Origin: Bacteroidota bacterium
Lineage (GTDB): Bacteria; Bacteroidota; Kryptoniia; Kryptoniales; JAKASW01
Reading direction: 5' to 3'
Length of the DNA: 9,880 nucleotides
NCBI GenBank assembly: GCA_021796055.1
Contig: JAJYOS010000163.1
Span: 1 to 9,880 of the forward strand
Below the pieces are notes generated by a model. The model worked only from the letters and a program-made list of their open reading frames with translations, was not told the origin of the DNA and searched no databases. Shown in pieces: positions 1 through 7,288 of this stretch; the first letter of the stretch is position 1; each line of letters opens with the position of its first letter. The position numbers were made by a program, and so were the translations under genes.

Positions 1-2641
1 TGTTCCTCAAAGCAAGAATGAGGGCAAAGACTACTTCTCCACGCTGCCCGAGGATGCCGCTTAGCCTCCTTTCGCCTGTCGTATCCCGGCTCTCCAGTTC
101 GCCGAGGGCAATGCCTTTTTGGGCAAGGAGATAGAACGGGTCGGCACTGTGAAGTCTCTCGACGAGTCCGAATTCCCTGGACGCCAGGGTGTTCTGCTGT
201 TTTGCCAGAAGTATTTCTCCCTTGACGAGATGAAGGTAAGCGGAGCGCCGCCTGACGAAATAAGGATCGCTGCTTCTCACATTTTCAATATGCCTCAACA
301 CGCGCGCCGCATCCGCCAGTTTTCCGGATTCGGCGTAACTTGCCGCGATAAGGGGAAGCTCCGCAAATGGAGACTCACTCGTTTGTTCGGCCTGGCGCAT
401 TTCACCGGCGTATTTGTGTGCATCACCCCGGTCTCGCTCGATTCTCCCGAGAAGGTAATGGAAATAAGATTCCTCGCCTTTCCTCTGCTCGTTCTGCAGC
501 TGGACGATTGCATCTCGACAAGCCTTCCCGGCACAGCCCAGCCTGCCCTGGAAGTAATACAGCGCCGCGAGCTGGGAATACGCCAGTGTTCTCGTCCTTG
601 GATCTCCAACCGTCAGAAGGTTCGTCAATATCTTCTCCGCGGAATCCTCCTTCCCCATCATCCAATAACATTGGGCAATGTATCCGTCTATGCTGTAATA
701 TTGCTGTCGAATGATCTTACTCTGCCTGAAGTACTCGATCGCCGTGGCGGCATTACCCGAGAGAGCGAGGGCATATCCCATATTATTGAAAACAGTACCC
801 TTGTAGACCGAATCGATTGACAGGGCCTTGCCGTCCGCTTCCAGTGCAGCGCCGTAATTCCCGACAAACATCGCCAAGTGGCCTAGTGTAGCGTAGCCTT
901 CCGAGCTGTTCGGGTATCGCACAACCAGCTGCTGTATATTTTCAAAAGCCCTCTGATAATCCAACTCGAAGCTGGGACCGTAGTAAACCGCCAGGATGTA
1001 GAACCTCTCCCTGTCGGTGACACGATCTATAAGCGGAAGCACCCGGCTGTGGTAATGCAAGGCCAGGCTGTCTTCACCGAGTTTCCTGTATATATAAGAA
1101 AGATCGCTGACCGCGATTGCGAACATCGTGTCTTTCAGGACGGCCTGCGCTTTGAGAATCGCGGCTTCACGGTATTTCCCCTCTCCTTCCAGAACGTTCC
1201 CCCTTGAATACAACTCCAAAGCATCCAGAGAAGGAGTGGTGACCCTATCCAGCCTGATGGTGTTCTCAGATATGTGACGTTCCGACTCGCCCAGGGCCTC
1301 TCTGATGTCTTCACAGAGTTTATCCATCGCTGGCAAAACATCCTCTATCCTCGTGACTTCCCGACGGAACATTTGCACGGTTTCGCCAGCATTTGCGTCG
1401 ATAATCTTACACGACAGAACGAAGCTGGCCCCGACCGGATGAATTCCCCCCGCGACGACCACGCCGATGCCCTCCCGACGTGCGGCAGCTACTGCGATAT
1501 TTTCGGCAAACGGCGTGTTCACCGGCACTCTCATCCGTTTCAGGGTCTCGGCGATCCTGGAAGAGGGAAGGATATTGAAATGCGGGGATTGCCTGAGAGA
1601 TACTTTCATTGCCTCTGTAAGAGAGTGGTCGAACACGGCATTCCGGGTGGAATTTTCGAGGTCGGCAACTATCACATAAGATGCTGGTTCTATTCTGAAC
1701 GATCTGACGGAAAGACGCGGGTAAAGAATGATTCCAAGAACGAAAACCGCAATTAAGAGAGGGCCGGCGATATACTTGTGCTCCATGATAATGTGGAAGC
1801 CTCGAGTGAAGGCCCCGGGCTCCTTCGCAGGAAGAGCAATCCGGGAGAGGGCGTCCCTGACCTCAGCTGCGCTGCCGTATCTCCTGTCGGGATCCTTCTG
1901 CAGGAGCCGCATGATTATTTCTGCCAGGCCTTCCGGAATCCCGGGGCGGAGGGCGCAAGGAGAAGCGGGTTTATCATAGACGATGGAGTAGAAGAGCGCG
2001 GCTTCATGCCCGGCCGCAAACGGCCTCGTCCCGGTCACCATCTCATACAGCACGACTCCCAGGGAGAAGAGATCGCTGCGGGCATCAACGACGCCGTTCT
2101 GTATTTGTTCCGGCGACATGTACGCAGCCGTTCCCGGCCTGGCTCTCGCTGTTGTCTGGACGACGTTCCCGGTCAACTTTGCCAGGCCGAAATCGACGAT
2201 TTTCACCATCCCATCGCGGGTAGTTATCAGATTTGCCGGTTTGATGTCTCTATGAATGATTCCGGCTTCGTGTGCACGACGTAGTCCGTCGGCTACCTGC
2301 AGACCGATTCGAACCGTCTCCTTAACGCCGAGCGGGCCGCGCTCAATTCTCTGCTTCAGCGTCTCTCCGTCGTAGAGAGCCATACAGATGAACGAACGCC
2401 CGTCATTTGTCTCATCTATCTCGTGAATAACGCCGATATTCGGATGATCCAGGGCGGACGCTGCCTGCGCTTCCTCGACGAACCGAATTCTTGCGTCTGA
2501 ATCCGTCGTCAGTTCGGGGGGAAGGAACTTAAGAGCGACGTTGCGCCTGAGTCTCAAGTCCTCAGCTTTGTACACTACGCCCATTCCGCCTTCGCCAAGC
2601 CTGGACAGAATCTTGTAGTGAGATATGACTTCGCCGATCAT
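1..2641 (-). CDS. Membrane-anchored Ser/Thr protein kinase with C-terminal TPR-type region (C-terminus beyond window)
   Basis: I translated the minus strand from the ATG at 2641-2639; the frame stays open for 880 codons to the left edge, so the C-terminus is missing. Residues 10-265 form a PknB-like kinase domain. Visible motifs are the glycine loop GEGGMG (16-21), the ATP-binding lysine in VALKF (K38), a helix-C glutamate (E56 or E57), the catalytic loop HRDIKPAN (130-137), DFG (150-152) and YMSPEQ in place of APE (174-179). All residues needed for catalysis are present. One transmembrane segment lies at about 290-307. Beyond it, residues 324-430 (starting VIVADLENST) resemble the TolB/FlgO-like domain common in such kinases. 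From about 450 onward the protein is alpha-helical with TPR-like units. By family topology the kinase is cytoplasmic and the TPR part lies across the membrane. The SD is weak (GAG-rich, about 10 bases upstream). The gene follows the phosphatase on the same strand after 233 bases. Its substrate is unknown. Confidence 0.93.
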   Translation of the reverse strand, partial: MIGEVISHYKILSRLGEGGMGVVYKAEDLRLRRNVALKFLPPELTTDSDARIRFVEEAQAASALDHPNIGVIHEIDETNDGRSFICMALYDGETLKQRIERGPLGVKETVRIGLQVADGLRRAHEAGIIHRDIKPANLITTRDGMVKIVDFGLAKLTGNVVQTTARARPGTAAYMSPEQIQNGVVDARSDLFSLGVVLYEMVTGTRPFAAGHEAALFYSIVYDKPASPCALRPGIPEGLAEIIMRLLQKDPDRRYGSAAEVRDALSRIALPAKEPGAFTRGFHIIMEHKYIAGPLLIAVFVLGIILYPRLSVRSFRIEPASYVIVADLENSTRNAVFDHSLTEAMKVSLRQSPHFNILPSSRIAETLKRMRVPVNTPFAENIAVAAARREGIGVVVAGGIHPVGASFVLSCKIIDANAGETVQMFRREVTRIEDVLPAMDKLCEDIREALGESERHISENTIRLDRVTTPSLDALELYSRGNVLEGEGKYREAAILKAQAVLKDTMFAIAVSDLSYIYRKLGEDSLALHYHSRVLPLIDRVTDRERFYILAVYYGPSFELDYQRAFENIQQLVVRYPNSSEGYATLGHLAMFVGNYGAALEADGKALSIDSVYKGTVFNNMGYALALSGNAATAIEYFRQSKIIRQQYYSIDGYIAQCYWMMGKEDSAEKILTNLLTVGDPRTRTLAYSQLAALYYFQGRLGCAGKACRDAIVQLQNEQRKGEESYFHYLLGRIERDRGDAHKYAGEMRQAEQTSESPFAELPLIAASYAESGKLADAARVLRHIENVRSSDPYFVRRRSAYLHLVKGEILLAKQQNTLASREFGLVERLHSADPFYLLAQKGIALGELESRDTTGERRLSGILGQRGEVVFALILALRN

Positions 2642-2874
2642 GGTCTTATTCTCGTCTCTCACGCCGCTTCAGACGACGGGTGTGAATAGGGACGATTAAC
2701 AACGCTAATGCGGAGCCGGTTATTCTGTTATCCGAAAGTCTATATCGTGAAATCATCATTTCATCTGTCCGGAATCATTCCCTATCGGTCACGAAGCCGA
2801 TTCGGATCAGCCGGCGGCGTTCGCTCCAAAGCCTTTGAAGATGGTACTCTTCACCTCGGCTCTTCCTTCCTCCG
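2642..2874. other. Intergenic gap with three short palindromes upstream of the kinase
   Basis: No credible gene lies between the phosphatase stop and the kinase start. Three inverted repeats sit close together: TGAAAT-CATC-ATTTCA (2748-2763), GGAAT-C-ATTCC (2771-2781) and CCGATTCGG (2797-2805). They lie 107-164 bases upstream of the kinase ATG, where an operator for the kinase or a 3' end signal for the phosphatase would be expected. None is followed by a T-run on the minus strand, so an intrinsic terminator is not supported. I found no convincing -35/-10 pair. The 71-residue plus-strand frame here has no family features and runs into the phosphatase antisense strand. Confidence 0.35.
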
Positions 2875-4158
2875 TCACGCGATAACCCTTTTCACAACGA
2901 GTGCGGTAATATCGTCGTGCTGAGGCGTTTCTGCGCTGTGTTCTTTTACGGCGCGGAGGATCTCCTCAATTAGTTTCCCTGCCGGCATCGCGGCATTCTC
3001 CGTGATGAGATTGCGCAGCTTTTCCTCGCCGAATTGCTCCTTGTCCAGATCCATGGCCTCGGTAACTCCGTCCGAATAGACAACAAGCACATCTCCCGGC
3101 TTTAATCGTATTGTAGACTGTTCGTATTCAAATCCGTTTCCGACACCGATTACGGTGCCGCCTTCGCGGAGACGTATCGGATCATGTTCTTCGGTAAGAA
3201 GGAACGGGGGCTCGTGACCCGCGTTGCAGTATGTCAATTCGTGGCTCATCGTGTCGACCGTCGCATAGAAGAGCGTCGCAAACTTCTCCGGCCCCGTCCT
3301 CTTGTAAAGATGCCGGTTCAGGCCGGCGACACAATCTCTAACCGAGTTGCCGGAGATTGTCAGGCCCTGGAGTGAGGCCTGCAGATTAGTCATCAGCAGC
3401 GCGGCCGGGAGTCCCTTGCCTGAGATGTCTCCGAGACAAAGCGCCAGTCTATGTTCGCTGAGCGGAATGAAGTCGAAGTAATCGCCGCCAATGGTCCCCG
3501 CGGGGAAGGTCGCTCCGGCAATATCGTATCCCGGAAACTTCGGTGCCTCCTTCGGCAACAGATCCATCTGGATTTGAGAAGCCAGTTTCAATTCGTGATG
3601 CATTCGAATCAGTGCCTGCTCTTCTTCATACAGCCTCGCGTTCTCCACGACCTGCGCCGACTGCGAGGCGATGATCGCGAGAAGACGCTGGTCGTCTTCG
3701 GTAAACCCCTCCCCGTCCTTCTTGTTGTACACGGCCAGGACACCCTTCAAAAGATTGCGCACCAACATCGGTACGCAAAGGACCGACCTGACGGAATCGT
3801 CCCATTGCAAGCCATGGAACCGTTCGTCGGCGGCGGGGGAGTTCACGGTCAGCGGCTTCTTGTTAAGAACCATCCAGCCGAGAAGAGCCTGATCGATGTG
3901 GAATGGATCGTGCTCTGAGGAACTGATGCTCGCCCTTACAAGTGTCTTCGTGGGAAGGTCCGGCTGCTCTTCAACGAGAGTAATAATCCCCTGCTCGGCA
4001 TCGACCGCCCTGAGGGACCGGCTTATGATTTTTCGAATGACCTCGTCGGATGTTTTAAGTGCACCGATTGCACCGGCAAGTTCGTTCAAAACTGACAGTT
4101 CGTCGACCGCTCGTTTCAGACGCTGGTTTTCGGTCTGCAACAGTCTTAGGTTTTCCAT
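2875..4158 (-). CDS. GAF domain plus SpoIIE/RsbU-type PP2C protein phosphatase
   Basis: This 427-residue protein is predicted to be soluble and to remove phosphate from phosphoserine or phosphothreonine proteins. In RsbU/SpoIIE relatives the substrates are anti-anti-sigma factors. Residues 3-25 form a short coiled coil. Residues 24-178 are a GAF sensor domain (VLCVPM at 126-131, LKGVLAVYNKKDGEGF at 137-152). A linker helix (179-200, ending QIQMDLLPKE) leads into the phosphatase domain at about 205-425. Metal-binding and core motifs are intact: GGDYFDF (224-230), LGDISGKGLPAALLM (242-256), CNAGHEPP (311-318), YSDGVTE (361-367) and HDDIT (414-418). The length is normal for GAF-SpoIIE proteins. 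The ATG at 4158 opens directly into the coiled coil; the SD is weak and distant (AAGG). It lies between a broken PAS sensor upstream and a Ser/Thr kinase downstream on the same strand. No STAS or anti-sigma partner is visible in the window, so its target is unknown; the adjacent kinase or its substrates are possible targets. Confidence 0.95.
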   Translation of the reverse strand: MENLRLLQTENQRLKRAVDELSVLNELAGAIGALKTSDEVIRKIISRSLRAVDAEQGIITLVEEQPDLPTKTLVRASISSSEHDPFHIDQALLGWMVLNKKPLTVNSPAADERFHGLQWDDSVRSVLCVPMLVRNLLKGVLAVYNKKDGEGFTEDDQRLLAIIASQSAQVVENARLYEEEQALIRMHHELKLASQIQMDLLPKEAPKFPGYDIAGATFPAGTIGGDYFDFIPLSEHRLALCLGDISGKGLPAALLMTNLQASLQGLTISGNSVRDCVAGLNRHLYKRTGPEKFATLFYATVDTMSHELTYCNAGHEPPFLLTEEHDPIRLREGGTVIGVGNGFEYEQSTIRLKPGDVLVVYSDGVTEAMDLDKEQFGEEKLRNLITENAAMPAGKLIEEILRAVKEHSAETPQHDDITALVVKRVIA

Positions 4159-4552
4159 GTGTTGTTACCAACCTTATCTTGTCTGCATAGAGATCTGTCT
4201 CGCCGGACTTTCGCTCTCAATCGCCGCGTCTGCCGCGGCATGCGAGCGGAGATCGATCTATCTGATCCGGTATTACGTCGAACGAGGAGCTGAGGGCTTA
4301 TTTTGCCTGTTGTTGGGAGGTTCGATCGTTACCACGAAGGAGTTTCGTTGGAGCTTCTCGGAACCAAAAAGTACTTTTGCCCTTCCTGAAGCATGCACGA
4401 CCATATTTCGAATCCAGGGTGAATCTAATTGAGCTTCGATGAAAAATCAAATTGATGGCGGAACGATCGAATGGGGAATCGCAGTCCGTTCGCCGCCCCG
4501 GTAATTCCGCATAATCCCTTAATTCGTTTAGACTTCGGGATGCCGGGGATTC
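4159..4552. other. 394-base gene-free gap upstream of the phosphatase, with palindromes and a hairpin
   Basis: No supported gene lies here. Small frames that cross it are extensions of antisense shadows. It is the leader and presumed promoter region of the phosphatase. Visible structures are a perfect 12-base palindrome AAAAGTACTTTT (4367-4378), a perfect AGATCGATCT (4250-4259), and a nested GC-rich hairpin (4212-4248). A TTGAGA hexamer (minus strand) lies inside the hairpin region but has no acceptable -10 at 16-18 bases. The gap could equally be degraded DNA left from the decaying sensor locus upstream. Confidence 0.4.
4212..4248 (-). repeat. Nested GC-rich stem-loop in the phosphatase leader
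   Basis: The outer arms are CGCTC (4212-4216) and GAGCG (4244-4248). The inner arms are GCCGC (4223-4227) and GCGGC (4235-4239) with a 7-base loop. An alternative fold is the palindrome TGCCGCGGCA (4231-4240). It sits 54-90 bases upstream of the phosphatase ATG, so it would be in the 5' untranslated RNA if transcription starts further up. There is no U-run after it on either strand. The function is unknown and chance is possible. Confidence 0.3.
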
Positions 4553-5491
4553 TTATTCTCCATCCTGATTCAGCAGGACGTGTACAGGAGAAACTATCGG
4601 ATCGAGGTTGCCCCATTGGTTAAGGAGCTTGCAAATAGTTTCCGTCGGAGTGGCGCTCCTGCGAAGCAGAAGCTGGCCGTTCTGGGTAACAAGGTCCTCG
4701 AGCAGCACCATACCGACGGTCAATCTCCTGACCGGAACCGTAGCGTCCGGTCTCTTTGCTTCAGGAGAGGGGGGGCCGCCCAGAAGAACGAGAATCAGGT
4801 CTGGATCGTAAACCTTATACATGCTTTTCATCTTCTTGAGAACGTCACGCCCCTTGAAGTGATCTGTGCTCTTCATTTCCAGATCCAGAAGAATCTTCAG
4901 AATTCTCGATCCGAGCGGGATATCCTTTCCCTTCACGGGGTCAGCCACCGGTTCACCCGTACCGTCAAAGTTTTTTCGCTGAAGCCGGATTATGTGGGCA
5001 ACGCCGGCGACCAGATGACCTATCGACGCCAGCTTCTCCGACTGCACAAGCCCCTTTTGCATTTCTTTCATCTCGACGAGTGTGCGTTCCAACTCGGAAT
5101 TCCTTGTCTGTAGCTCCTTCTCAAGAGCGGCTCTTTCTCTCTCGTGCATAACGCTGTCGGTTGTATCTCTCATAACAACCATTATCTGCGATTCGTTGTC
5201 GGCTATCAGGACATTTATGGTCGCCTCCTTGATTCGCCAGAAGGCCCTCCCCCCGCCGCCGAACCTGAATCGAACTCGACGGTAATGATAATCATCCGAA
5301 ACATTATCGAGCACTCTTCTGAATTTCTCGACGTCCTCACCATGGACGTATGACAGAAATTCTTTGCCGGTCAGATCGCCGGGGTCTACGTTGTCCTGGT
5401 GGAATGACTGGCTGGCATAAACGCAAACGTAATTCGAGTCGAGGACGGTGATCATGTCTATGACGTTTTCGCAGATGAGCCGCATTGGCAA
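4553..5491 (-). CDS. Chimeric sensor fragment: PAS - coiled coil - HisKA stub - HD-GYP tail
   Basis: This 312-codon frame is the 3' part of a damaged sensor gene. Residues 5-110 are a PAS/PAC module (ENVIDMITVLDSNYVCVYAS). Residues 117-155 form a coiled coil that runs into the start of a histidine-kinase dimerisation domain, KLASIGHLVAGVAH (153-166). H166 is the expected phospho-acceptor, but the EINNP that should follow is absent and no HATPase domain exists. The frame passes directly into IIRLQRKNFDGTGEP (167-181) and GKDIPLGSRILKILLDLE (188-205). That is the second half of an HD-GYP-type phosphohydrolase, without its HD metal dyad. The tail VPVRRLTVGMVLLEDLVTQNG (242-262) matches the C-terminal domain often found after HD-GYP. 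Neither kinase nor phosphodiesterase activity is expected. The frame opens at a TTG or at the ATG at 5485 inside a domain junction and has no SD, so an independent start is doubtful. It is most likely a pseudogene remnant. Confidence 0.75.
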   Translation of the reverse strand: MPMRLICENVIDMITVLDSNYVCVYASQSFHQDNVDPGDLTGKEFLSYVHGEDVEKFRRVLDNVSDDYHYRRVRFRFGGGGRAFWRIKEATINVLIADNESQIMVVMRDTTDSVMHERERAALEKELQTRNSELERTLVEMKEMQKGLVQSEKLASIGHLVAGVAHIIRLQRKNFDGTGEPVADPVKGKDIPLGSRILKILLDLEMKSTDHFKGRDVLKKMKSMYKVYDPDLILVLLGGPPSPEAKRPDATVPVRRLTVGMVLLEDLVTQNGQLLLRRSATPTETICKLLNQWGNLDPIVSPVHVLLNQDGE

Positions 5492-5890
5492 CCGTTCGAC
5501 GGGAGTTGATGTCCTTCACATAAACTATGTCGGGAAGATTATCGATGAGGGTCCTGAGAAGAATCCTCTCTCGAATGAGCGCCTCTTCAGCTCGCTTCCT
5601 CGGATCTATGTCCGATGTGGAACCCGCCATCCTCAGCGGTTTTCCCTCCGTTGAGAATACTATCTGGCCACGGTCATGCACCCATTTGTAACCGCCGTCG
5701 ACGGTGCGCATCCTGTACTCTTCGGAGAATACCGACGACTTGTGAGTGATGTAATTTCCCAAATCAGACCGAACCCGTGCCAGATCATCCGGATGAACGT
5801 ACCTGGACAAATCGGAAAAGTGGTTGACCGAACCGTCGAGCTTGTAGCCGGTTATTGTGTACCATCTGTCCGACGGGATAATTGCGCACT
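5469..5890 (-). pseudogene. Middle fragment of the broken PAS sensor (PAS/PAC plus start of next PAS)
   Basis: In this frame the sequence reads PSDRWYTITGYKLDGSVNHF and continues through the PAS3-fold block RYVHPDDLARV, EEYRMRTVDGGYKWVHDRG and GKPLRMAGSTSDI, then a linker (RKRAEEALIRERILLRTL). A new PAS follows (DNLPDIVYVKDINSRRTVANAA), which stops being recognisable at about 5470. The matching frame enters at about 5876 with no start codon of its own; the TTG at 5810 is internal to the PAS domain. The first 30 or so residues of a normal PAS3 fold, before the RWYTITGY strand, are missing. After 5469 the frame reads arginine-rich nonsense and the homologous sequence resumes one frame over in the downstream fragment. 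The original was a multi-PAS sensor kinase. Confidence 0.75.
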
Positions 5891-5990
5891 GCCTGCCTGA
5901 AGAGCATGTGTGTTCGTTCCGACTCCGAGATACGGCGCTGTTCGAGATAGAAAGTTATTGAAATCGGAAGAAAAATTGACGTCCGCAGGG
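5872..5990 (-). pseudogene. 5' fragment of the broken PAS sensor (linker and start of first PAS)
   Basis: The minus frame reads LEQRRISESERTHMLFRQAV and then RNYPVG. This is the usual linker plus the first strand region of a PAS domain in sensor kinases, comparable to the common ESER..LF..A..NYPxG pattern. After about 5872 this frame degenerates and homology continues in another frame (SDRWYTITGY). The same frame extends up to an ATG at 6093, but residues before about 5990 have no recognisable character and contain no clear membrane helix or SD. The true N-terminus and promoter of the gene are therefore probably lost or lie in the 6000-6120 region. Weak evidence taken alone, stronger as part of the locus. 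Confidence 0.5.
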
Positions 5991-6118
5991 GCGCACGCGG
6001 GTCCTGCCCGAAGGAGGTGCCGGTTGGGTGCCCGACGGCCGATCCCTTAAAAGGTATTCTTAATTTCACGCGGAATTCGCAACCAATTAACATCCTTTTG
6101 TGTTATTGACAGCGAGAA

Positions 6119-6130
6119 GAAAGGAAGAGA
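6119..6130 (+). promoter_or_regulatory. Ribosome binding site of the GT21 gene
   Basis: The purine-rich stretch GAAAGGAAGAGA directly precedes the ATG at 6131. AGGA (6122-6125) lies 5 bases from the start. This is the clearest Shine-Dalgarno in the window and fixes the start codon. Confidence 0.75.
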
Positions 6131-7282
6131 ATGAAGATCGTTCTGGAATTGCTAATCGTTTTCGGCTTGACCTATTATCTCATTACCCTCCTGGCGACAA
6201 GACTCAAGCTCTTTTCGGATAGGCGCCCTAATCAAGACGAGAAACAGGAAGATGCACCATTCCTTCCGTCGATCTCGGTACTCAAACCGGTAAACGGAAT
6301 TGACGGAAACCTTTACTCTAATCTCGTTTCCTTTGCAAACCAGGACTACCCGGACTATGAGATCGTAATCGGCCTTCAGTCTCCGGACGACCCGGCAATA
6401 CCGCTTATTGAAAAGCTTAAACTCGAGTTCCCGGACAAAAAGATCAAATATACGGTAAGTAACCGCACGCTGGGATACAACCCGAAGGTTAACAACCTGT
6501 ATGGCATGATGCCGCTTGCTGAAAACGATTACATGGTGATCAGCGACAGCAACGTTATCGTCTCCAGGAACTATCTCAGGGACAATGTGAAGTACTTCGA
6601 GGATGAGCGGGTCGGGGTTGTGACGAACCTGATCAAGGGAGTCGGAGGAGAGAATATCGGTGCGTTGTTCGAGAATCTTCATCTTAATTCGTTCGTGATC
6701 GGAAATGTCAGCCTGCTCGATCTCGCAGACAGGAAGATAGTAGTGGGGAAATCGATTTTCTTCAGGAAATCACAGTTCGACCGGCTGGGCGGCATATGGG
6801 AACTCCGGAATTATCTCGCTGAAGACTACCTGATGGGTAGGATGTACAAGAAGAGCGGATACAAAGTGGTAGTCTCGCCGCAGTTGATCGGCACGACGAA
6901 TCACTCGTGGACTTTCAAACGCTTTGTGAATAGGCATACCCGATGGGCACAGTTGAGATGGAACCTGAATAAGCCGGCCTACTTCGCCGAACTCCTCATG
7001 AATTTTCCATTCTGGTCACTGGTCCTGGCTGCAGTCTCCGGGTTCTCGTATGAAGCGTCTCTCATAGCGGCGTTCACGTGGGGAGCGAAGATTACCGGAG
7101 ATGCGCTCATGAATGCGACTCTTGACAGCGGCCTGGGAATTACACACTGCATGGCGGCCCCGATCAAAGATTTGCTTATTGCATTTTCATGGCCGGTCCC
7201 GCTCGTCAACAGGAAAACAAACTGGCGCGGGACGTCCGTGAAGATCACCCGTAACACGCTCCTGCTCCCTTCCGGCAACTAG
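6131..7282 (+). CDS. GT21-family glycosyltransferase (ceramide glucosyltransferase / HpnI-like), membrane protein
   Basis: This 383-residue enzyme belongs to the GT-A fold family that transfers a sugar from a nucleotide-sugar to a lipid acceptor (ceramide, hopanoid or similar). Residues 3-23 are an N-terminal membrane helix. The catalytic domain (about 45-275) shows the family signatures: SVLKPVNGIDGNLYSNL (49-65), LQSPDDPA (82-89, D1), NPKVNNL (117-123), VISDSNV (136-142, D2), LAEDYLMGR (229-237, D3) and RHTRW (268-272, the R/QxxRW motif). All three aspartates are present, so it should be active. Hydrophobic segments at about 293-316 and 338-358 anchor the C-terminus to the membrane. The closing KTNWRGTSVKI (362-372) resembles the NWRG tail of this family. 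It has a good SD, is divergent from the broken sensor, and converges with a second glycosyltransferase 57 bases downstream. No sphingolipid or hopanoid genes are visible in the window, so the acceptor cannot be named. Confidence 0.9.
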   Translation: MKIVLELLIVFGLTYYLITLLATRLKLFSDRRPNQDEKQEDAPFLPSISVLKPVNGIDGNLYSNLVSFANQDYPDYEIVIGLQSPDDPAIPLIEKLKLEFPDKKIKYTVSNRTLGYNPKVNNLYGMMPLAENDYMVISDSNVIVSRNYLRDNVKYFEDERVGVVTNLIKGVGGENIGALFENLHLNSFVIGNVSLLDLADRKIVVGKSIFFRKSQFDRLGGIWELRNYLAEDYLMGRMYKKSGYKVVVSPQLIGTTNHSWTFKRFVNRHTRWAQLRWNLNKPAYFAELLMNFPFWSLVLAAVSGFSYEASLIAAFTWGAKITGDALMNATLDSGLGITHCMAAPIKDLLIAFSWPVPLVNRKTNWRGTSVKITRNTLLLPSGN

Positions 7283-7288
7283 ATTCGT

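Noticed and set aside
119..820. Plus-strand 233-codon open frame
   Set aside because: It lies entirely antisense to the TPR-like part of the Ser/Thr kinase, whose frame is continuous and domain-rich; the plus product has no family features.
1274..2284. Overlapping plus-strand frames of 160, 83 and 168 codons
   Set aside because: They are antisense to the kinase catalytic, membrane and sensor domains, and low in recognisable motifs.
3451..4432. Plus-strand frames of 155 and 178 codons
   Set aside because: They are mostly antisense to the GAF-SpoIIE phosphatase; the end running to 4432 crosses a gap without any SD or motif.
4425..4616. Small minus-strand frame of 63 codons downstream of the chimeric sensor
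   Set aside because: It begins in the wrong frame inside the HD-GYP tail and reads basic, low-information sequence into the gap.
6106..6111. TTGACA just upstream of the GT21 start as a -35 box
   Set aside because: It is only 19 bases from the ATG; a -10 at normal spacing would fall inside the coding sequence.
6152..6682. Minus-strand 176-codon frame
   Set aside because: It is a shadow of the GT21 gene, which has all catalytic motifs and a strong SD.
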